Positions 14,123 to 22,801 of a stretch of 41,626 nucleotides of DNA are shown here, in pieces. A program made the position numbers and the translations under genes. The DNA comes from an uncultured candidate division WPS-2 bacterium. GTDB taxonomy: Bacteria > Vulcanimicrobiota > Vulcanimicrobiia > Vulcanimicrobiales > Vulcanimicrobiaceae. Position 1 is the stretch's first letter, and every line of letters begins with the position of its first letter. The notes below the pieces were generated by a model, which ran no database searches, was not told the origin of the DNA, and was given only the letters and a program-made list of their open reading frames with translations. The DNA lies in NCBI GenBank assembly GCA_937927945.1, contig CALEYW010000073.1, positions 1-41,626 on the forward strand, read 5' to 3'.

Positions 14123-14604
14123 CGCCGGAGACGCATCCCTACCCGCCGGCGATGGACATCTTCCGGCAAATGGACGGGCTCGAAGCGCTCGAGCTGATGA
14201 GGAGCGGCGAAGCGCCGCAAACGAACGTGTCGCGCTGGATGGACTTCACGCTCGAAGAAGTCGAGCGCGGGAAAGTCACCTTCGCGATGGTTCCCCGCGA
14301 GGAGCTCTACAACATGATCGGTTCCGTCCACGGCGGCATCATCACGACGCTGATGGACACGGCGCTCGGGTCGGCGGTGCAGTCGGTGCTGCCGGCCGGT
14401 CGCGTCGCGACCACGATGGACCTGCACACCCGCTTCCATCGACCGGTCACGGTTTCGGTCGGCAAGGTATTCGCTCGCGCCCACGTCGTGCACGCCGGCC
14501 GCCGCACCGCCACGTCGCAAGCGGAGATCGTCGACGCCGACGGCCGCGTCTACGCCACCGGAACGTCGACCCTGATGATCCTCGACGACGCCGCGCCGCG
14601 CTGA
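14119..14604 (+). CDS. PaaI-type hotdog thioesterase
   Basis: A 161-aa hotdog-fold acyl-CoA thioesterase. The core NMIGSVHGGIITTLMDTALG (65-84) holds the typical N65, H71-G-G and D80 and forms the central helix, followed by RVATTMDLHTRFHRPV. It likely hydrolyses a phenylacetyl-, aryl- or short acyl-CoA. The GTG start overlaps trxB stop by 4 bp (GTGA); an ATG at 14152 is an alternative. Coupling with trxB appears to be co-expression only, with no obvious functional link. Confidence 0.85.
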   Translation: MTPETHPYPPAMDIFRQMDGLEALELMRSGEAPQTNVSRWMDFTLEEVERGKVTFAMVPREELYNMIGSVHGGIITTLMDTALGSAVQSVLPAGRVATTMDLHTRFHRPVTVSVGKVFARAHVVHAGRRTATSQAEIVDADGRVYATGTSTLMILDDAAPR

Positions 14605-14630
14605 TTCCCCGTCATCCTCAGGATGACAGG
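14605..14630. repeat. Intergenic hairpin GTCATCCT-C-AGGATGAC
   Basis: CCCC-GTCATCCTCAGGATGAC-A-GGGG forms a 4+7-bp stem with a one-base bulge. It lies directly after the thioesterase stop. No T-run follows. The core resembles widespread bacterial REP-like hairpins that contain GTCATCCT. It may act as a transcript-end hairpin. Confidence 0.5.
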
Positions 14631-14656
14631 GGCGCGCGTGGGCGGAACAGCGCGGC

Positions 14657-15424
14657 ATGACGGCTGAACGGCTTCCCGGGAAAATCGTCCTCATCACCGG
14701 CGGAGCGAGCGGGATCGGCTTCGCGACCGCACTGCGGTGCGCCGAGCAAGGCGCGACCGTGGTGGTCGCCGACATCGATCTCGCCAAGGCGCAGAAAGCG
14801 GTGGAGGGTCACGGTGCGCTCAGCGCGCTGCAGCTGGACGTCGTCGACGAGTCGAGCTGGGAGCGCGTCATCGACGACGTCATGGGCCGCTTCGGGCGGC
14901 TCGACGCGCTAGTGAACAGCGCCGGGATCGCGCCGATGGGCGACATCGAGACCGAGAGCGTCGAACAGTTCCGCCGCGTCATGGCCGTCAACGTCGACGG
15001 CGTCTTTCTCGGCTGCCGCTACGGCGTGCGCGCGATGAAAGGCCACCCTGCTTCGATCGTCAACCTGTCGTCGGTTTCGGGCCTCGTCGGCGGACACAAC
15101 CTCGCATCGTACAACGCGTCAAAAGGTGCCGTGCGGCTCCTGACCAAGTCGGTTGCGCTCTACTGCGCGCGACGCCAGAACGGGGTTCGCTGCAACTCGG
15201 TGCACCCGACGTTCGTGGAAACGCCGATGATGCTGGCGCTGCTGGAAAACCGTAGCGAGGCCGATCGCCTGCGGCTCACGGACGCCCTCAAGAATCAGAT
15301 ACCGCTCGGCCGCTTTGCGCAGCCGGAAGAGATCGCCGACATGATCCTCTATCTCGCCTCGGACGAATCCGGGTTCGTGACCGGCGCCGAGTTCGTCATC
15401 GACGGCGGGCTGACCGCCTCGTAA
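14657..15424 (+). CDS. SDR-family oxidoreductase
   Basis: A 255-aa classical short-chain dehydrogenase. TGGASGIG (14-21) binds the nucleotide; D39 after strand 2 suggests NAD(H). NSAG is at 87-90, and the catalytic set is N113, S139, Y152 and K156 (YNASK). The PEEIADMILYLASDESGFVTG C-terminus is typical. The substrate is unknown; nearby acyl-CoA genes make a hydroxy-lipid or steroid-like alcohol reasonable. It stands alone between the hairpin and the MarR gene. Confidence 0.92.
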   Translation: MTAERLPGKIVLITGGASGIGFATALRCAEQGATVVVADIDLAKAQKAVEGHGALSALQLDVVDESSWERVIDDVMGRFGRLDALVNSAGIAPMGDIETESVEQFRRVMAVNVDGVFLGCRYGVRAMKGHPASIVNLSSVSGLVGGHNLASYNASKGAVRLLTKSVALYCARRQNGVRCNSVHPTFVETPMMLALLENRSEADRLRLTDALKNQIPLGRFAQPEEIADMILYLASDESGFVTGAEFVIDGGLTAS

Positions 15425-15480
15425 CCGTTTCGACCGCCCGGCTGCTGGAACGAATGCTGCCTATGCAGTAATATACGGAT

Positions 15481-15936
15481 GTGGCGAAGGACTTGGACAT
15501 CCGCGAGATTGCCGATTGCACGTGCTTACGGCTGCGGCAAACGACGCGGCGTCTCACGCAAATCTACGACACGGCGCTCGCACCCGCCGAGCTCACGATC
15601 GGCCAATTCGGCATTATGGCGCATCTCTACGGGCTGCACGACGCCCCCGAAAGGCTGAGCGTAGGCGCCTTCGCCCAGGCGATCGGTACCGACCCGACGA
15701 CCCTCACCCGAATGCTCAAGCCGCTGGAGCGAGCAGGCCTCGTCGCCGACGGCCGGCGCGCACCCGATAGGCGCGTGCGCACGCTCAAAATAACGAGCAA
15801 GGGCCTCGCCAAGCTGCATGCAGCCGTCCCGCTTTGGCGCGACGCGCAGGCGACCGTGAAAAAAGTGCTCGGTGCGCGAGAGGTGCGCGCACTCAACGAC
15901 CTGCTCGATACGACGCTCACATCGGTTGGGGCCTAA
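15481..15936 (+). CDS. MarR-family transcriptional regulator
   Basis: A 151-aa winged-helix regulator. The recognition region is LSVGAFAQAIGTDPTTLTRMLKPLERAGLV, followed by the wing DGRRAPDRRVRTLKITSKG. Such dimers usually bind ligand-sensitive palindromic operators. GTG start at 15481. CAGTAATA stands just upstream (15466-15473) and again next to the palindrome before the Fe-S/SCP2 gene, so both promoters could share its operator. Confidence 0.92.
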   Translation: MAKDLDIREIADCTCLRLRQTTRRLTQIYDTALAPAELTIGQFGIMAHLYGLHDAPERLSVGAFAQAIGTDPTTLTRMLKPLERAGLVADGRRAPDRRVRTLKITSKGLAKLHAAVPLWRDAQATVKKVLGAREVRALNDLLDTTLTSVGA

Positions 15937-15960
15937 CCCGCTTTCCTCGTCGCCAAAGCG

Positions 15961-16007
15961 TTGACAAGCGCTCTTCGCCGCGATATATCTGTATATACAG
16001 TAATAAT
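15961..16007 (+). promoter_or_regulatory. Promoter with MarR-type operator before the Fe-S/SCP2 gene
   Basis: TTGACA (15961-15966), a 17-bp spacer and TATATC (15984-15989) form a sigma70-like promoter. CTGTATATACAG (15989-16000), a perfect 12-bp palindrome, begins at the last -10 base, and CAGTAATA overlaps its right end (15998-16005). The same CAGTAATA occurs 15 bp upstream of the MarR GTG. This suggests repression of both genes by the neighbouring MarR. Confidence 0.7.
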
Positions 16008-16029
16008 TGTGGGAGGACGTTTGATCCGC

Positions 16030-17376
16030 ATGAAGGCCTTCGAAGAACATCCCACCGTCAAGCAGCATCGTGCGCGCTCGCTGAGTCCGGCTGCGCCTGG
16101 GCCGCGAACGCTGAGCGCTCAGGACTTGCGCGCACTGTGCTTGAGCGCGGGAGCAGATGACGTAGGCTTCATTCGCATCGACCGGCCGGAACTCGACGAC
16201 CAACGTGCGGAGATCCTCACGTTCTTCCCGCACACGAAGTCGATAGTCAGCTTCGTGCGGCGCATGAACCGCGAGAACATTCGCCGCCCGGCGCGGTCGA
16301 TCGCGAACGTCGAGTTCCATCACACGACCGACGAAGTCAACGACGTCGCACGAACGATCGTCGCCGCGTTGGAGCGCGACGACATTCGCGCGGCGAGCGG
16401 CGGAGCGGCCGGCTTTCCGATGGAAGCCGATCGTTGGGGCGAGAGCAAGATGTGGATCATCTCGCACAAACCGATCGCCGTTGCGGCCGGGCTCGGCCAA
16501 ATGGGGATCCACCGTAACGTCATCCATCCCAAGTTCGGCAACTTCATCTTGCTCGGCACCGTGCTGATCGATGCGGAGATCGACAGCGCCACGCAGCCGA
16601 TCGACTACAACCCGTGTCTCGAGTGCAAGCTGTGCGTCGCGGCATGCCCGACAGGCGCCATCTCTGCAGACGGCCAGTTCAACTTCTCAGCGTGCTACAC
16701 GCACAACTACCGGGAGTTCATGGGCGGCTTCGGCGATTGGGCGGAAACGGTTGCGGCGAGCAAGAGCGCCGTCGATTATCGCAGCAAGGTATCGAGTGCG
16801 GAAACCGTCTCGATGTGGCAGAGCCTTTCGTTCGGCGCAAACTACAAGGCGGCGTACTGCATGGCCGTCTGCCCGGCCGGTGAGGACGTGATCGGGCCGT
16901 TTCTCGAAAATCGCAAGCAGTATCTCGATGACGTCGTGAAGCCGCTTCGGGAGAAGAGCGAAACGGTCTACGTCGTTCCCGGGTCCGATGCAGAAGGATA
17001 CGTCACGCGCACCTTTCCGAACAAGCGGACGAAGCGCGTTGCAAACAGCCTGCGGGGGCAGACGACGGTGCGCGCCTTCCTCAACGGCTTGCCGTATGTC
17101 TTCCAGCCCGGCAAATCCGCGGGCCTCGATGCCACGTACCACTTCACGTTCACCGGCGATGAGGACGTTCTCGCGACCGTCACCATTCGCGACCAGAACG
17201 TGAGCGTCGCCGAGGGACACGTCGGGGACGCGGGCCTACGCCTCACCGCCGACTCGCAGACGTGGTTGAGGTTCCTTCGAGGGGAAGCGTTCCTACCGCT
17301 GGCGCTGCTGCGCCGGACGATCCGCATCAAAGGTTCGCCGCGCCTGTTGCTGAGCTTCGGCCGCTGCTTCCCCTAG
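16030..17376 (+). CDS. QueG-like 4Fe-4S protein fused to an SCP2 domain
   Basis: A 448-aa fusion. The N-terminal ~320 residues resemble epoxyqueuosine reductase/reductive dehalogenase proteins: VAAGLGQMGIHRN, then a ferredoxin motif with C196, C199, C202 and C206 (NPCLECKLCVAACP), and further Cys at 222, 277 and 281 (CMAVCP) for a second cluster. The C-terminal ~105 residues (343-447) resemble an SCP2 sterol-carrier domain (TYHFTFTG, LRLTADSQTWLRFLRGE). It may reduce a hydrophobic substrate held by the SCP2 domain. GGGAGG at 16011-16016 favours a TTG at 16021 (4 bases) or this ATG (13 bases). Its stop overlaps the convergent hydrolase stop by 4 bp. MarR control is likely. Confidence 0.85.
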   Translation: MKAFEEHPTVKQHRARSLSPAAPGPRTLSAQDLRALCLSAGADDVGFIRIDRPELDDQRAEILTFFPHTKSIVSFVRRMNRENIRRPARSIANVEFHHTTDEVNDVARTIVAALERDDIRAASGGAAGFPMEADRWGESKMWIISHKPIAVAAGLGQMGIHRNVIHPKFGNFILLGTVLIDAEIDSATQPIDYNPCLECKLCVAACPTGAISADGQFNFSACYTHNYREFMGGFGDWAETVAASKSAVDYRSKVSSAETVSMWQSLSFGANYKAAYCMAVCPAGEDVIGPFLENRKQYLDDVVKPLREKSETVYVVPGSDAEGYVTRTFPNKRTKRVANSLRGQTTVRAFLNGLPYVFQPGKSAGLDATYHFTFTGDEDVLATVTIRDQNVSVAEGHVGDAGLRLTADSQTWLRFLRGEAFLPLALLRRTIRIKGSPRLLLSFGRCFP

Positions 17377-18329
17377 CGCCGGCCGGTGAAGTAGTCGCGG
17401 GGGTTGGCGACCAGCATCGTCGCGATCTGCGCGTCGGTGACGCCGCGTTCGCGCAGCGCCGGCAGCACCTCGTCGTGGATGTGCCCGAAGTGCCAGCGAG
17501 GATGAAACCGTTCGCGCGCACCCGGCGCGAACCAGTCGATGTGGCAGGCGGCGTCGTGGGAGAGCACGATGCGCCGCGCGTAGCCGCGGCGGCAGAGTTC
17601 GGCGACCGTCTCGACGCGCGCCTCGAACGGGAGCAGCGCATCGAGCCCGAAGCGGTCCATGCCGGCGTACGAGCCGGCGTCCATCAGCGCGGTGAGGTAG
17701 TCCAAATCGGTCGAGTCACCGCTGTGGCCGATCACCACCCGCGTGAGGTCCACGCCCTCTTCGCGCAGCACGCGCTGCGCGACCAGGCCCGTCCCGCTCG
17801 GGGCGTGCGTGTGCACGGTGATCGGCGCGCCGGTCTCGCGGTGCGCGGCGGCGATCGCGCGCAGGATGCGCTCGACGCCGCGCGTCAGGCCGGGTTCGTC
17901 GATCGCGCACTTCAAGAACGCGGCCTTGACGCCGGTGCCGCCGATGGCGTCGTCGATCTCGCGCACGAAGAGTTCGGTCATCGGATCGCGACCCGCGACG
18001 CGCGGGCGATGGCGGAAGAAGAACGGCACGGCGTCGTAGGTGTAGATGCCGGTTGCGACGACGATCTGCAGTTCGACCGCGGCCGCCACGCGCTGCACGC
18101 GCGGGATCGAGCGTCCCAGTCCGAAGACGGTCGGATCGAGGATCGTGTCGACGCCTCGGGCGTGCAGTGCGCGCAGGGTCGTGATCGCGGCAGCCACGTG
18201 CGCTTCCTCATCCCACGCCGCGTCGTGCTGGCGGAACTCTTCGCTGAGCACGAAGACGTGTTCGTGCACCAGCGTCGTGCCGAGGCGGTCTACGTCGATC
18301 GGTCCGCGGACCGTCTCGACGCGGGTCAC
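17373..18329 (-). CDS. Phosphotriesterase-family metal hydrolase
   Basis: A 318-aa amidohydrolase-superfamily protein of the PTE group. H22 and H24 (HEHVF), bridging Lys K140 (FLKCAIDEPG), H173/H175 (VHTHAP), H202 (GHSGD) and D259 (SHDAACH) form the binuclear metal centre. The group includes lactonases and phosphotriesterases; a lactone or organophosphate substrate cannot be decided. The GTG start follows the PII-like stop by 8 bases, so both share a transcript. Confidence 0.9.
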   Translation of the reverse strand: MTRVETVRGPIDVDRLGTTLVHEHVFVLSEEFRQHDAAWDEEAHVAAAITTLRALHARGVDTILDPTVFGLGRSIPRVQRVAAAVELQIVVATGIYTYDAVPFFFRHRPRVAGRDPMTELFVREIDDAIGGTGVKAAFLKCAIDEPGLTRGVERILRAIAAAHRETGAPITVHTHAPSGTGLVAQRVLREEGVDLTRVVIGHSGDSTDLDYLTALMDAGSYAGMDRFGLDALLPFEARVETVAELCRRGYARRIVLSHDAACHIDWFAPGARERFHPRWHFGHIHDEVLPALRERGVTDAQIATMLVANPRDYFTGRR

Positions 18330-18337
18330 GCGCCCGT

Positions 18338-18649
18338 CTACCGAAACGCGGGGGTGCCGATCTGCTTTTTCACCTCGGGGACGAAGTGCTCGCCGCGCAG
18401 CACCTGGACGTCGGTTATCAGCACGACGCCCGAACAGGTGTTCAAGATCGGCAGCAGCCGGTCAACGATGGGATCGACGTGATCGCGCGTCACCACGGCG
18501 ACCATCAAGACGATGTCGTCTTCGTGTACGCCATGGTGGCCGTATCCCGTGACATCGGGGATGACGGTGTAGCCGGTGGAGTGCTCGCCGAGCACCCGCT
18601 GGACGGCCGGGAGCTGGACGCGCTCGAGGACGATCTCGAGCCGCTTCAT
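18338..18649 (-). CDS. PII-like small regulatory protein
   Basis: A 103-aa protein with the ferredoxin-like PII/CutA pattern: MKRLEIVLERVQL at the start, GYTVIPDVTGYGHHG in the T-loop position, then DDIVLMVAVV and a closing GVVLITDVQVLRGEHF. Members sense nucleotides or inorganic carbon, or bind metal, as trimers. It lacks the canonical uridylylation Tyr motif. The start (ATG 18649, alternative 18673) is not fixed by an SD. It lies between an acyl-CoA ligase and a PTE gene, an unusual setting. Confidence 0.75.
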   Translation of the reverse strand: MKRLEIVLERVQLPAVQRVLGEHSTGYTVIPDVTGYGHHGVHEDDIVLMVAVVTRDHVDPIVDRLLPILNTCSGVVLITDVQVLRGEHFVPEVKKQIGTPAFR

Positions 18650-18686
18650 GGTGTTGAGAATTCGTCGCCGCATGGCGAACGATTCC

Positions 18687-20486
18687 CTAGACGCCCAGCG
18701 CCGCCTTGCGCTCGTGCAAATTTTCTTCATACGCCTGACGGATCAGCGGACCGTAGCGCCGCTCGACGACCCGGCGGCGCACTTTGAGCGTGGGGGAAAG
18801 CTCGCCGTCCTCGACGGTGAGGTCGCGCGGCAGGACGGCCACCCGGCGGACTCGCTCGAACGACGCCAGATCGGCCGTCTGGTGCTCGACCTCGCGGATG
18901 ACGAGCGCGCGGACGCAGCCGTCGGCCGCCATCTGCTCGGTGGTCACCTCGGAGCCGAGCGAGAGTTCGGTGCGGATGAGTCCCCAGTTCGGGGCGACCA
19001 GAACCGCGGGGTGCGGCTGATCGTCTCCGAACGCCATCACTTGCCCGATGAAGATCGACCGTTTGATCGCGGTCTCGATCCGCGCCGGGGCGATCCACTT
19101 GCCGCCGCTCGATTTGAACAGCTCTTTCTTGCGATCGGTGATCACCAGGTGGTCGCCGTCGTACGTGCCGATGTCCCCGGTCTGGAGCCAGCCGTCGGCG
19201 GTGAACGGCTGCTCCGACGCCGGCAGATGATAGTAGCCAAGCATGACGTTCGGGCCTTTGACCAAGACCTCGCCGTCTTCGGCGAGCGCGACCTGCACGC
19301 CGTCGATCGGCGTTCCCACCGTGCCGAACTTGATGTCGTTCGGACGATTGACCGTGACCACCGGAGACGTCTCGGTCATCCCGTAGCCTTCGCAGACCTC
19401 CAAGCCCATCGCGGCGAGCGCGAGCGCCGTGTCGCGATGCAGCGGAGCGCTGCCGCTGACGAAGTAGTGCAGCCGGTCCAGGCCCAGCGTCGGCTTGATC
19501 TTCTTGAGCACGAGCGCCTGCGCGAGCGCGAAGGCGAGCCGCAGGATCGGATTGGCTCCGCCGGCGCGTGCGGCACCCTCGTAAGCGGTGCCGGTCTCGA
19601 TCGCCCACGGAACCAGCTTCGCTTTGAGGCCCCCGGCTTCGAGCGCGTTGCCGACGATGCCGGCGATCAGACGCTCGAAGATGCGCGGAACGCACGCGAC
19701 GTAGTGCGGGCGCACGGCACGCAGGTCCTCGATGAGGCGATCGGGCGTCGTGACGTACTGCGTAACGAGATTGTAGAGATAGCCCAGCGCATCGGTGTGC
19801 TCGAAGATATGCGCGAACGGCAGCACCGAGAGCGCCGTCTCGCCGGCGATGAAGCCGGTCTCGGCCGGATTGTACGCGCCGTAGACGTTCGAGATCACGT
19901 TGCGATGCGAGAGCATCACGCCCTTCGGCGTCCCCGTCGTGCCCGACGTGTAGATGAGCACGGCGAGATCATCGAGCGTTACCTGCGCCCAGAAGTCCGG
20001 CAATGCCGCCGGGTGGGCCGCGAACGACGGCTCGCCCGCGCGCACGAAGGCATCCATCCCGTCGTCACCGACTGCGCCGAACGCGACGATCGGCGGCGGT
20101 GCCGCGACGGCGTCGCGTACGCGCTGGGCGGCGGCCGCGTCGCCGGCGAAGACCAGCTTCGCATCAGCGTCCTCGAGAATGTAGGCGAGCTGGTCCTCGG
20201 CGACGGTCGCGAACATCGGAACGACGACGCCGCCGGCGTAGAGGATCCCGAAATCGGCGATCAGCCAGTCCAGCTGGTTCTCGGAGAGGATCGCTACCCG
20301 GTCGCCGGCACCGATGCCGCGCGCGCGCAGGGCGAAGGCGACCGCCGCCGCGCGCCGGTGAACGTCGGCGGCGCTCAGCGCAATCGTGCGCCCGTCGACC
20401 CGTTCGGCCAAGGCGATGGAGCGCGGCTGAGAAAGCCGCTCGGCGATAAACGCCGGGAGCGTCGGCCACGTGGTCACGGTCACCAC
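18687..20486 (-). CDS. Long-chain acyl-CoA synthetase (FadD/FadD15 type)
   Basis: A 599-aa AMP-forming ligase that activates fatty acids with ATP and CoA. P-loop YTSGTTGTPKGV is at 179-190, followed by GYGMTETSPVV, TGDIG and ITDRKKELFKSSGGKWI in family order. The Lys-containing C-terminal region is present (LSPTLKVRRRVVERRYG). The long central part fits the FadD15-like group. It is divergent from padR-fadE-fadJ-fadA across a shared promoter region. The GTG start at 20486 is followed by another GTG two codons later, so the start may shift. Confidence 0.93.
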   Translation of the reverse strand: MVTVTTWPTLPAFIAERLSQPRSIALAERVDGRTIALSAADVHRRAAAVAFALRARGIGAGDRVAILSENQLDWLIADFGILYAGGVVVPMFATVAEDQLAYILEDADAKLVFAGDAAAAQRVRDAVAAPPPIVAFGAVGDDGMDAFVRAGEPSFAAHPAALPDFWAQVTLDDLAVLIYTSGTTGTPKGVMLSHRNVISNVYGAYNPAETGFIAGETALSVLPFAHIFEHTDALGYLYNLVTQYVTTPDRLIEDLRAVRPHYVACVPRIFERLIAGIVGNALEAGGLKAKLVPWAIETGTAYEGAARAGGANPILRLAFALAQALVLKKIKPTLGLDRLHYFVSGSAPLHRDTALALAAMGLEVCEGYGMTETSPVVTVNRPNDIKFGTVGTPIDGVQVALAEDGEVLVKGPNVMLGYYHLPASEQPFTADGWLQTGDIGTYDGDHLVITDRKKELFKSSGGKWIAPARIETAIKRSIFIGQVMAFGDDQPHPAVLVAPNWGLIRTELSLGSEVTTEQMAADGCVRALVIREVEHQTADLASFERVRRVAVLPRDLTVEDGELSPTLKVRRRVVERRYGPLIRQAYEENLHERKAALGV

Positions 20487-20500
20487 CCCAAAAAGCAGGA

Positions 20501-20551
20501 TTGACGGGTTAACGTTAACCTATTATAAATAATACATGGCTTCGCGGTCAA
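20501..20551. promoter_or_regulatory. Overlapping divergent promoters with a 14-bp palindromic operator
   Basis: Plus strand: TTGACG (20501-20506), 17 bp, TATAAA (20524-20529), then only 6 bases to the padR ATG, which predicts a nearly leaderless mRNA. Minus strand: TTGACC (20546-20551), 18 bp, consensus TATAAT (20522-20527) for the acyl-CoA ligase. GGTTAACGTTAACC (20507-20520) is a perfect palindrome filling the plus spacer and lying at the minus start point. It could block both promoters. Confidence 0.8.
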
Positions 20552-20982
20552 GGCCGGCGGTTGCTGCCTCGGAAGAGGCTGCGGCGGGCTCGCAGGCTCC
20601 CGACTTCCCCACCCAGTTGTGGGGCGACCGCGTGTTCACCGGCGAGGTCAAGACCAAAACCGTGTTTCCGGCGCTCGTGCTGCAATTGCTGCAGGCCCAG
20701 CCCGACAGCGGCTACGGATTGATGCAGCGCATCGCCACCCTCGGCGGCATCTTCCCGGTCAATCCCAACACGATCTATCCGCTCCTACGGCGGCTCGAGG
20801 AACGCGGGTTCATCCGCGGCGAGCTCGACCCGTCGACGAAGCGCGGCACGATGCTGTACCGCATAACGGACCCCGGAGCGGAGCGCCTGGAGCGGATCAA
20901 AGCCAACTTCAAGCCCTACCTCACCAATCTCATCGCGGCGCTGCAGACGCTCCGTCGCGACCTGTACGGAGAGTCGTCATGA
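20536..20982 (+). CDS. PadR-family transcriptional regulator
   Basis: A 148-aa winged-helix PadR protein: a low-complexity N-terminus (~30 residues), then FPALVLQLLQ, SGYGLMQRI, VNPNTIYPLLRRLEERGFI and TKRGTMLYRITDPG. This is the PadR fold, with a C-terminal dimerisation helix. It leads the beta-oxidation operon (ATGA overlap with fadE) and probably regulates it together with the divergent ligase via the 14-bp palindrome. An acyl-CoA or phenolic ligand is plausible. Confidence 0.93.
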   Translation: MASRSRPAVAASEEAAAGSQAPDFPTQLWGDRVFTGEVKTKTVFPALVLQLLQAQPDSGYGLMQRIATLGGIFPVNPNTIYPLLRRLEERGFIRGELDPSTKRGTMLYRITDPGAERLERIKANFKPYLTNLIAALQTLRRDLYGESS

Positions 20983-22799
20983 GCACCTACCGCGCGCCGT
21001 TGCGCGACATGCAGTTCGTTTTGCGCGAACTCGCGGGCGTCGAGCAGATCGCCAAGCTTCCCGGCTACGAGGACACGACCGACGTTCTCGACGCGATCCT
21101 CGACGAAGCGTCGACCTTCGCGACGGAAGTCCTGGGCCCGCTGAACCAGTCGGGCGACAAGGAAGGCTGCACGTGGAACGACGGCGTCGTCACGACGCCG
21201 AAGGGTTTCAAGGAAGCGTACAAGAGCTTCGCGCAGGCCGGCTGGATCGGGCTTCCGGTCCCGGTCGAGCATGGCGGCCAAGGTCTGCCGCAGCTGCTGC
21301 TCGGCCCGACGCTCGAGATGTGGAACGCGTCGAACATGGGGTTCGCCAACGGTCCGCTGCTCAATCAGGGCGCGATCGAAGCGATCGAACAGTTCGGCAG
21401 CGACGAGCAGAAGCACACCTACATCACCAAGCTCGTGAGCGGTGAGTGGACGGGGACGATGTGCTTGACCGAGCCGCAGGCCGGCTCCGACCTCGCCCAG
21501 GTCCGCACGTCGGCGACGCCCGAGGGCGACGCCTACCGAATCAAGGGCCAGAAGATTTTCATCACGTTCGGCGAGCACGACATGGCGCCGAACATCATCC
21601 ACCTCGTCCTCGCGCGTCTTCCCGGCGCGCCCGAGGGGACGAAGGGCATCTCGATGTTCATCGTGCCGAAGGTGCTGGTGAACGCGGACGGGTCGCTGGG
21701 CGAGCGCAACGACGTCAAATGCGCCGGCATCGAGCACAAGATGGGGATCAACGCGAACCCGACCTGCACGCTGAACTACGGCGAAGCGGGCGACGGCGCG
21801 ATCGGCTATCTGGTCGGTGAAGCGAACCGCGGCCTCGAGTACATGTTCGTGATGATGAACGCCGCGCGGTTCAGCGTCGGCGTGCAGGGTCTGGCGATCG
21901 CCGACCGCGCGTACCAGCACGCCGTCGAGTACGCCAAGGAACGCATCCAGTTCCGCGACGTCGCGGCCCGCGACCCCAAGCCCGTCGCGATCATCAAGCA
22001 TCCCGACGTGCGGCGCATGCTGCTCCTGTGCAAGTCGAACATCGAAGCGATGCGCGCGCTTGCGTACGTGACCGCGGCCTCGCTCGACTACGCGCTCAAG
22101 AGCGAAGACGAAGCCGTCCGCAAGGAACACCAGGCGTTCGTCGAGCTGATGATCCCGGTCGTCAAGGGCTGGCTCACCGAGAACAGCCAGACCGTCTGCT
22201 CGACCGCGCTGCAAGTGTTCGGCGGGATGGGGTACATCGAAGAGACCGGGATCGCGCAGCAGTACCGCGACGTGCGCATCACCACGATCTACGAAGGCAC
22301 CACGGGCATCCAGGCGCTGGATCTGGTCGGCCGCAAGCTCGTGCGCGACATGGGCGCCAGCGCGACCAAGGTGCTCAAGCAGATCGGCAAGTTCGCCAAG
22401 GAGCTCGAAGCGTCGGACGACGCGGAGATCAAGGCGCTCGCGCAGCCGCTGGCCGAGGCAACGAAGGCGCTCGGTGACACCGCGCAGTGGATCGGCATGA
22501 ACGCAATGGGCGACCTGCGCAAGGCGTTCGCCAACTCGGTGCCGTTCCTGAACTTCTTCGGGATCGTCGCGGGCGGCTGGCAGCTGTTCCGTGCCGCGAA
22601 GATCGCCTCGGAGAAGCGCGCCGCCGGCGATGCCGACCCGTACTTCACCGCGAAGATCCAAACGGCGACGTTCTACGCGCACAACGTGCTCACGCAGCAC
22701 GCCTACCTGCAGCGGCAGATCGTCGAAGGTTCCGGCGACGTCATGGCCGGCAGCGACGAGATGTTCGACGTCGAGCGCCGCGCGCTGGTGACGGCATAA
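20979..22799 (+). CDS. Acyl-CoA dehydrogenase (long, DmdC-like)
   Basis: A 606-aa flavoenzyme that forms the 2-enoyl-CoA double bond in beta-oxidation. The N-terminal YRAPLRDMQFVLREL is the AcylCoA_DH_N extension of the ~600-aa type. LTEPQAGSDLA and YEGTTGIQALDLVGRKL are family motifs, and the C-terminal extension is typical. The start is fixed by the ATGA overlap with padR. Substrate chain length cannot be told. It forms an operon with fadJ- and fadA-like genes downstream. Confidence 0.94.
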   Translation: MSTYRAPLRDMQFVLRELAGVEQIAKLPGYEDTTDVLDAILDEASTFATEVLGPLNQSGDKEGCTWNDGVVTTPKGFKEAYKSFAQAGWIGLPVPVEHGGQGLPQLLLGPTLEMWNASNMGFANGPLLNQGAIEAIEQFGSDEQKHTYITKLVSGEWTGTMCLTEPQAGSDLAQVRTSATPEGDAYRIKGQKIFITFGEHDMAPNIIHLVLARLPGAPEGTKGISMFIVPKVLVNADGSLGERNDVKCAGIEHKMGINANPTCTLNYGEAGDGAIGYLVGEANRGLEYMFVMMNAARFSVGVQGLAIADRAYQHAVEYAKERIQFRDVAARDPKPVAIIKHPDVRRMLLLCKSNIEAMRALAYVTAASLDYALKSEDEAVRKEHQAFVELMIPVVKGWLTENSQTVCSTALQVFGGMGYIEETGIAQQYRDVRITTIYEGTTGIQALDLVGRKLVRDMGASATKVLKQIGKFAKELEASDDAEIKALAQPLAEATKALGDTAQWIGMNAMGDLRKAFANSVPFLNFFGIVAGGWQLFRAAKIASEKRAAGDADPYFTAKIQTATFYAHNVLTQHAYLQRQIVEGSGDVMAGSDEMFDVERRALVTA

Positions 22800-22801
22800 T
22801 C

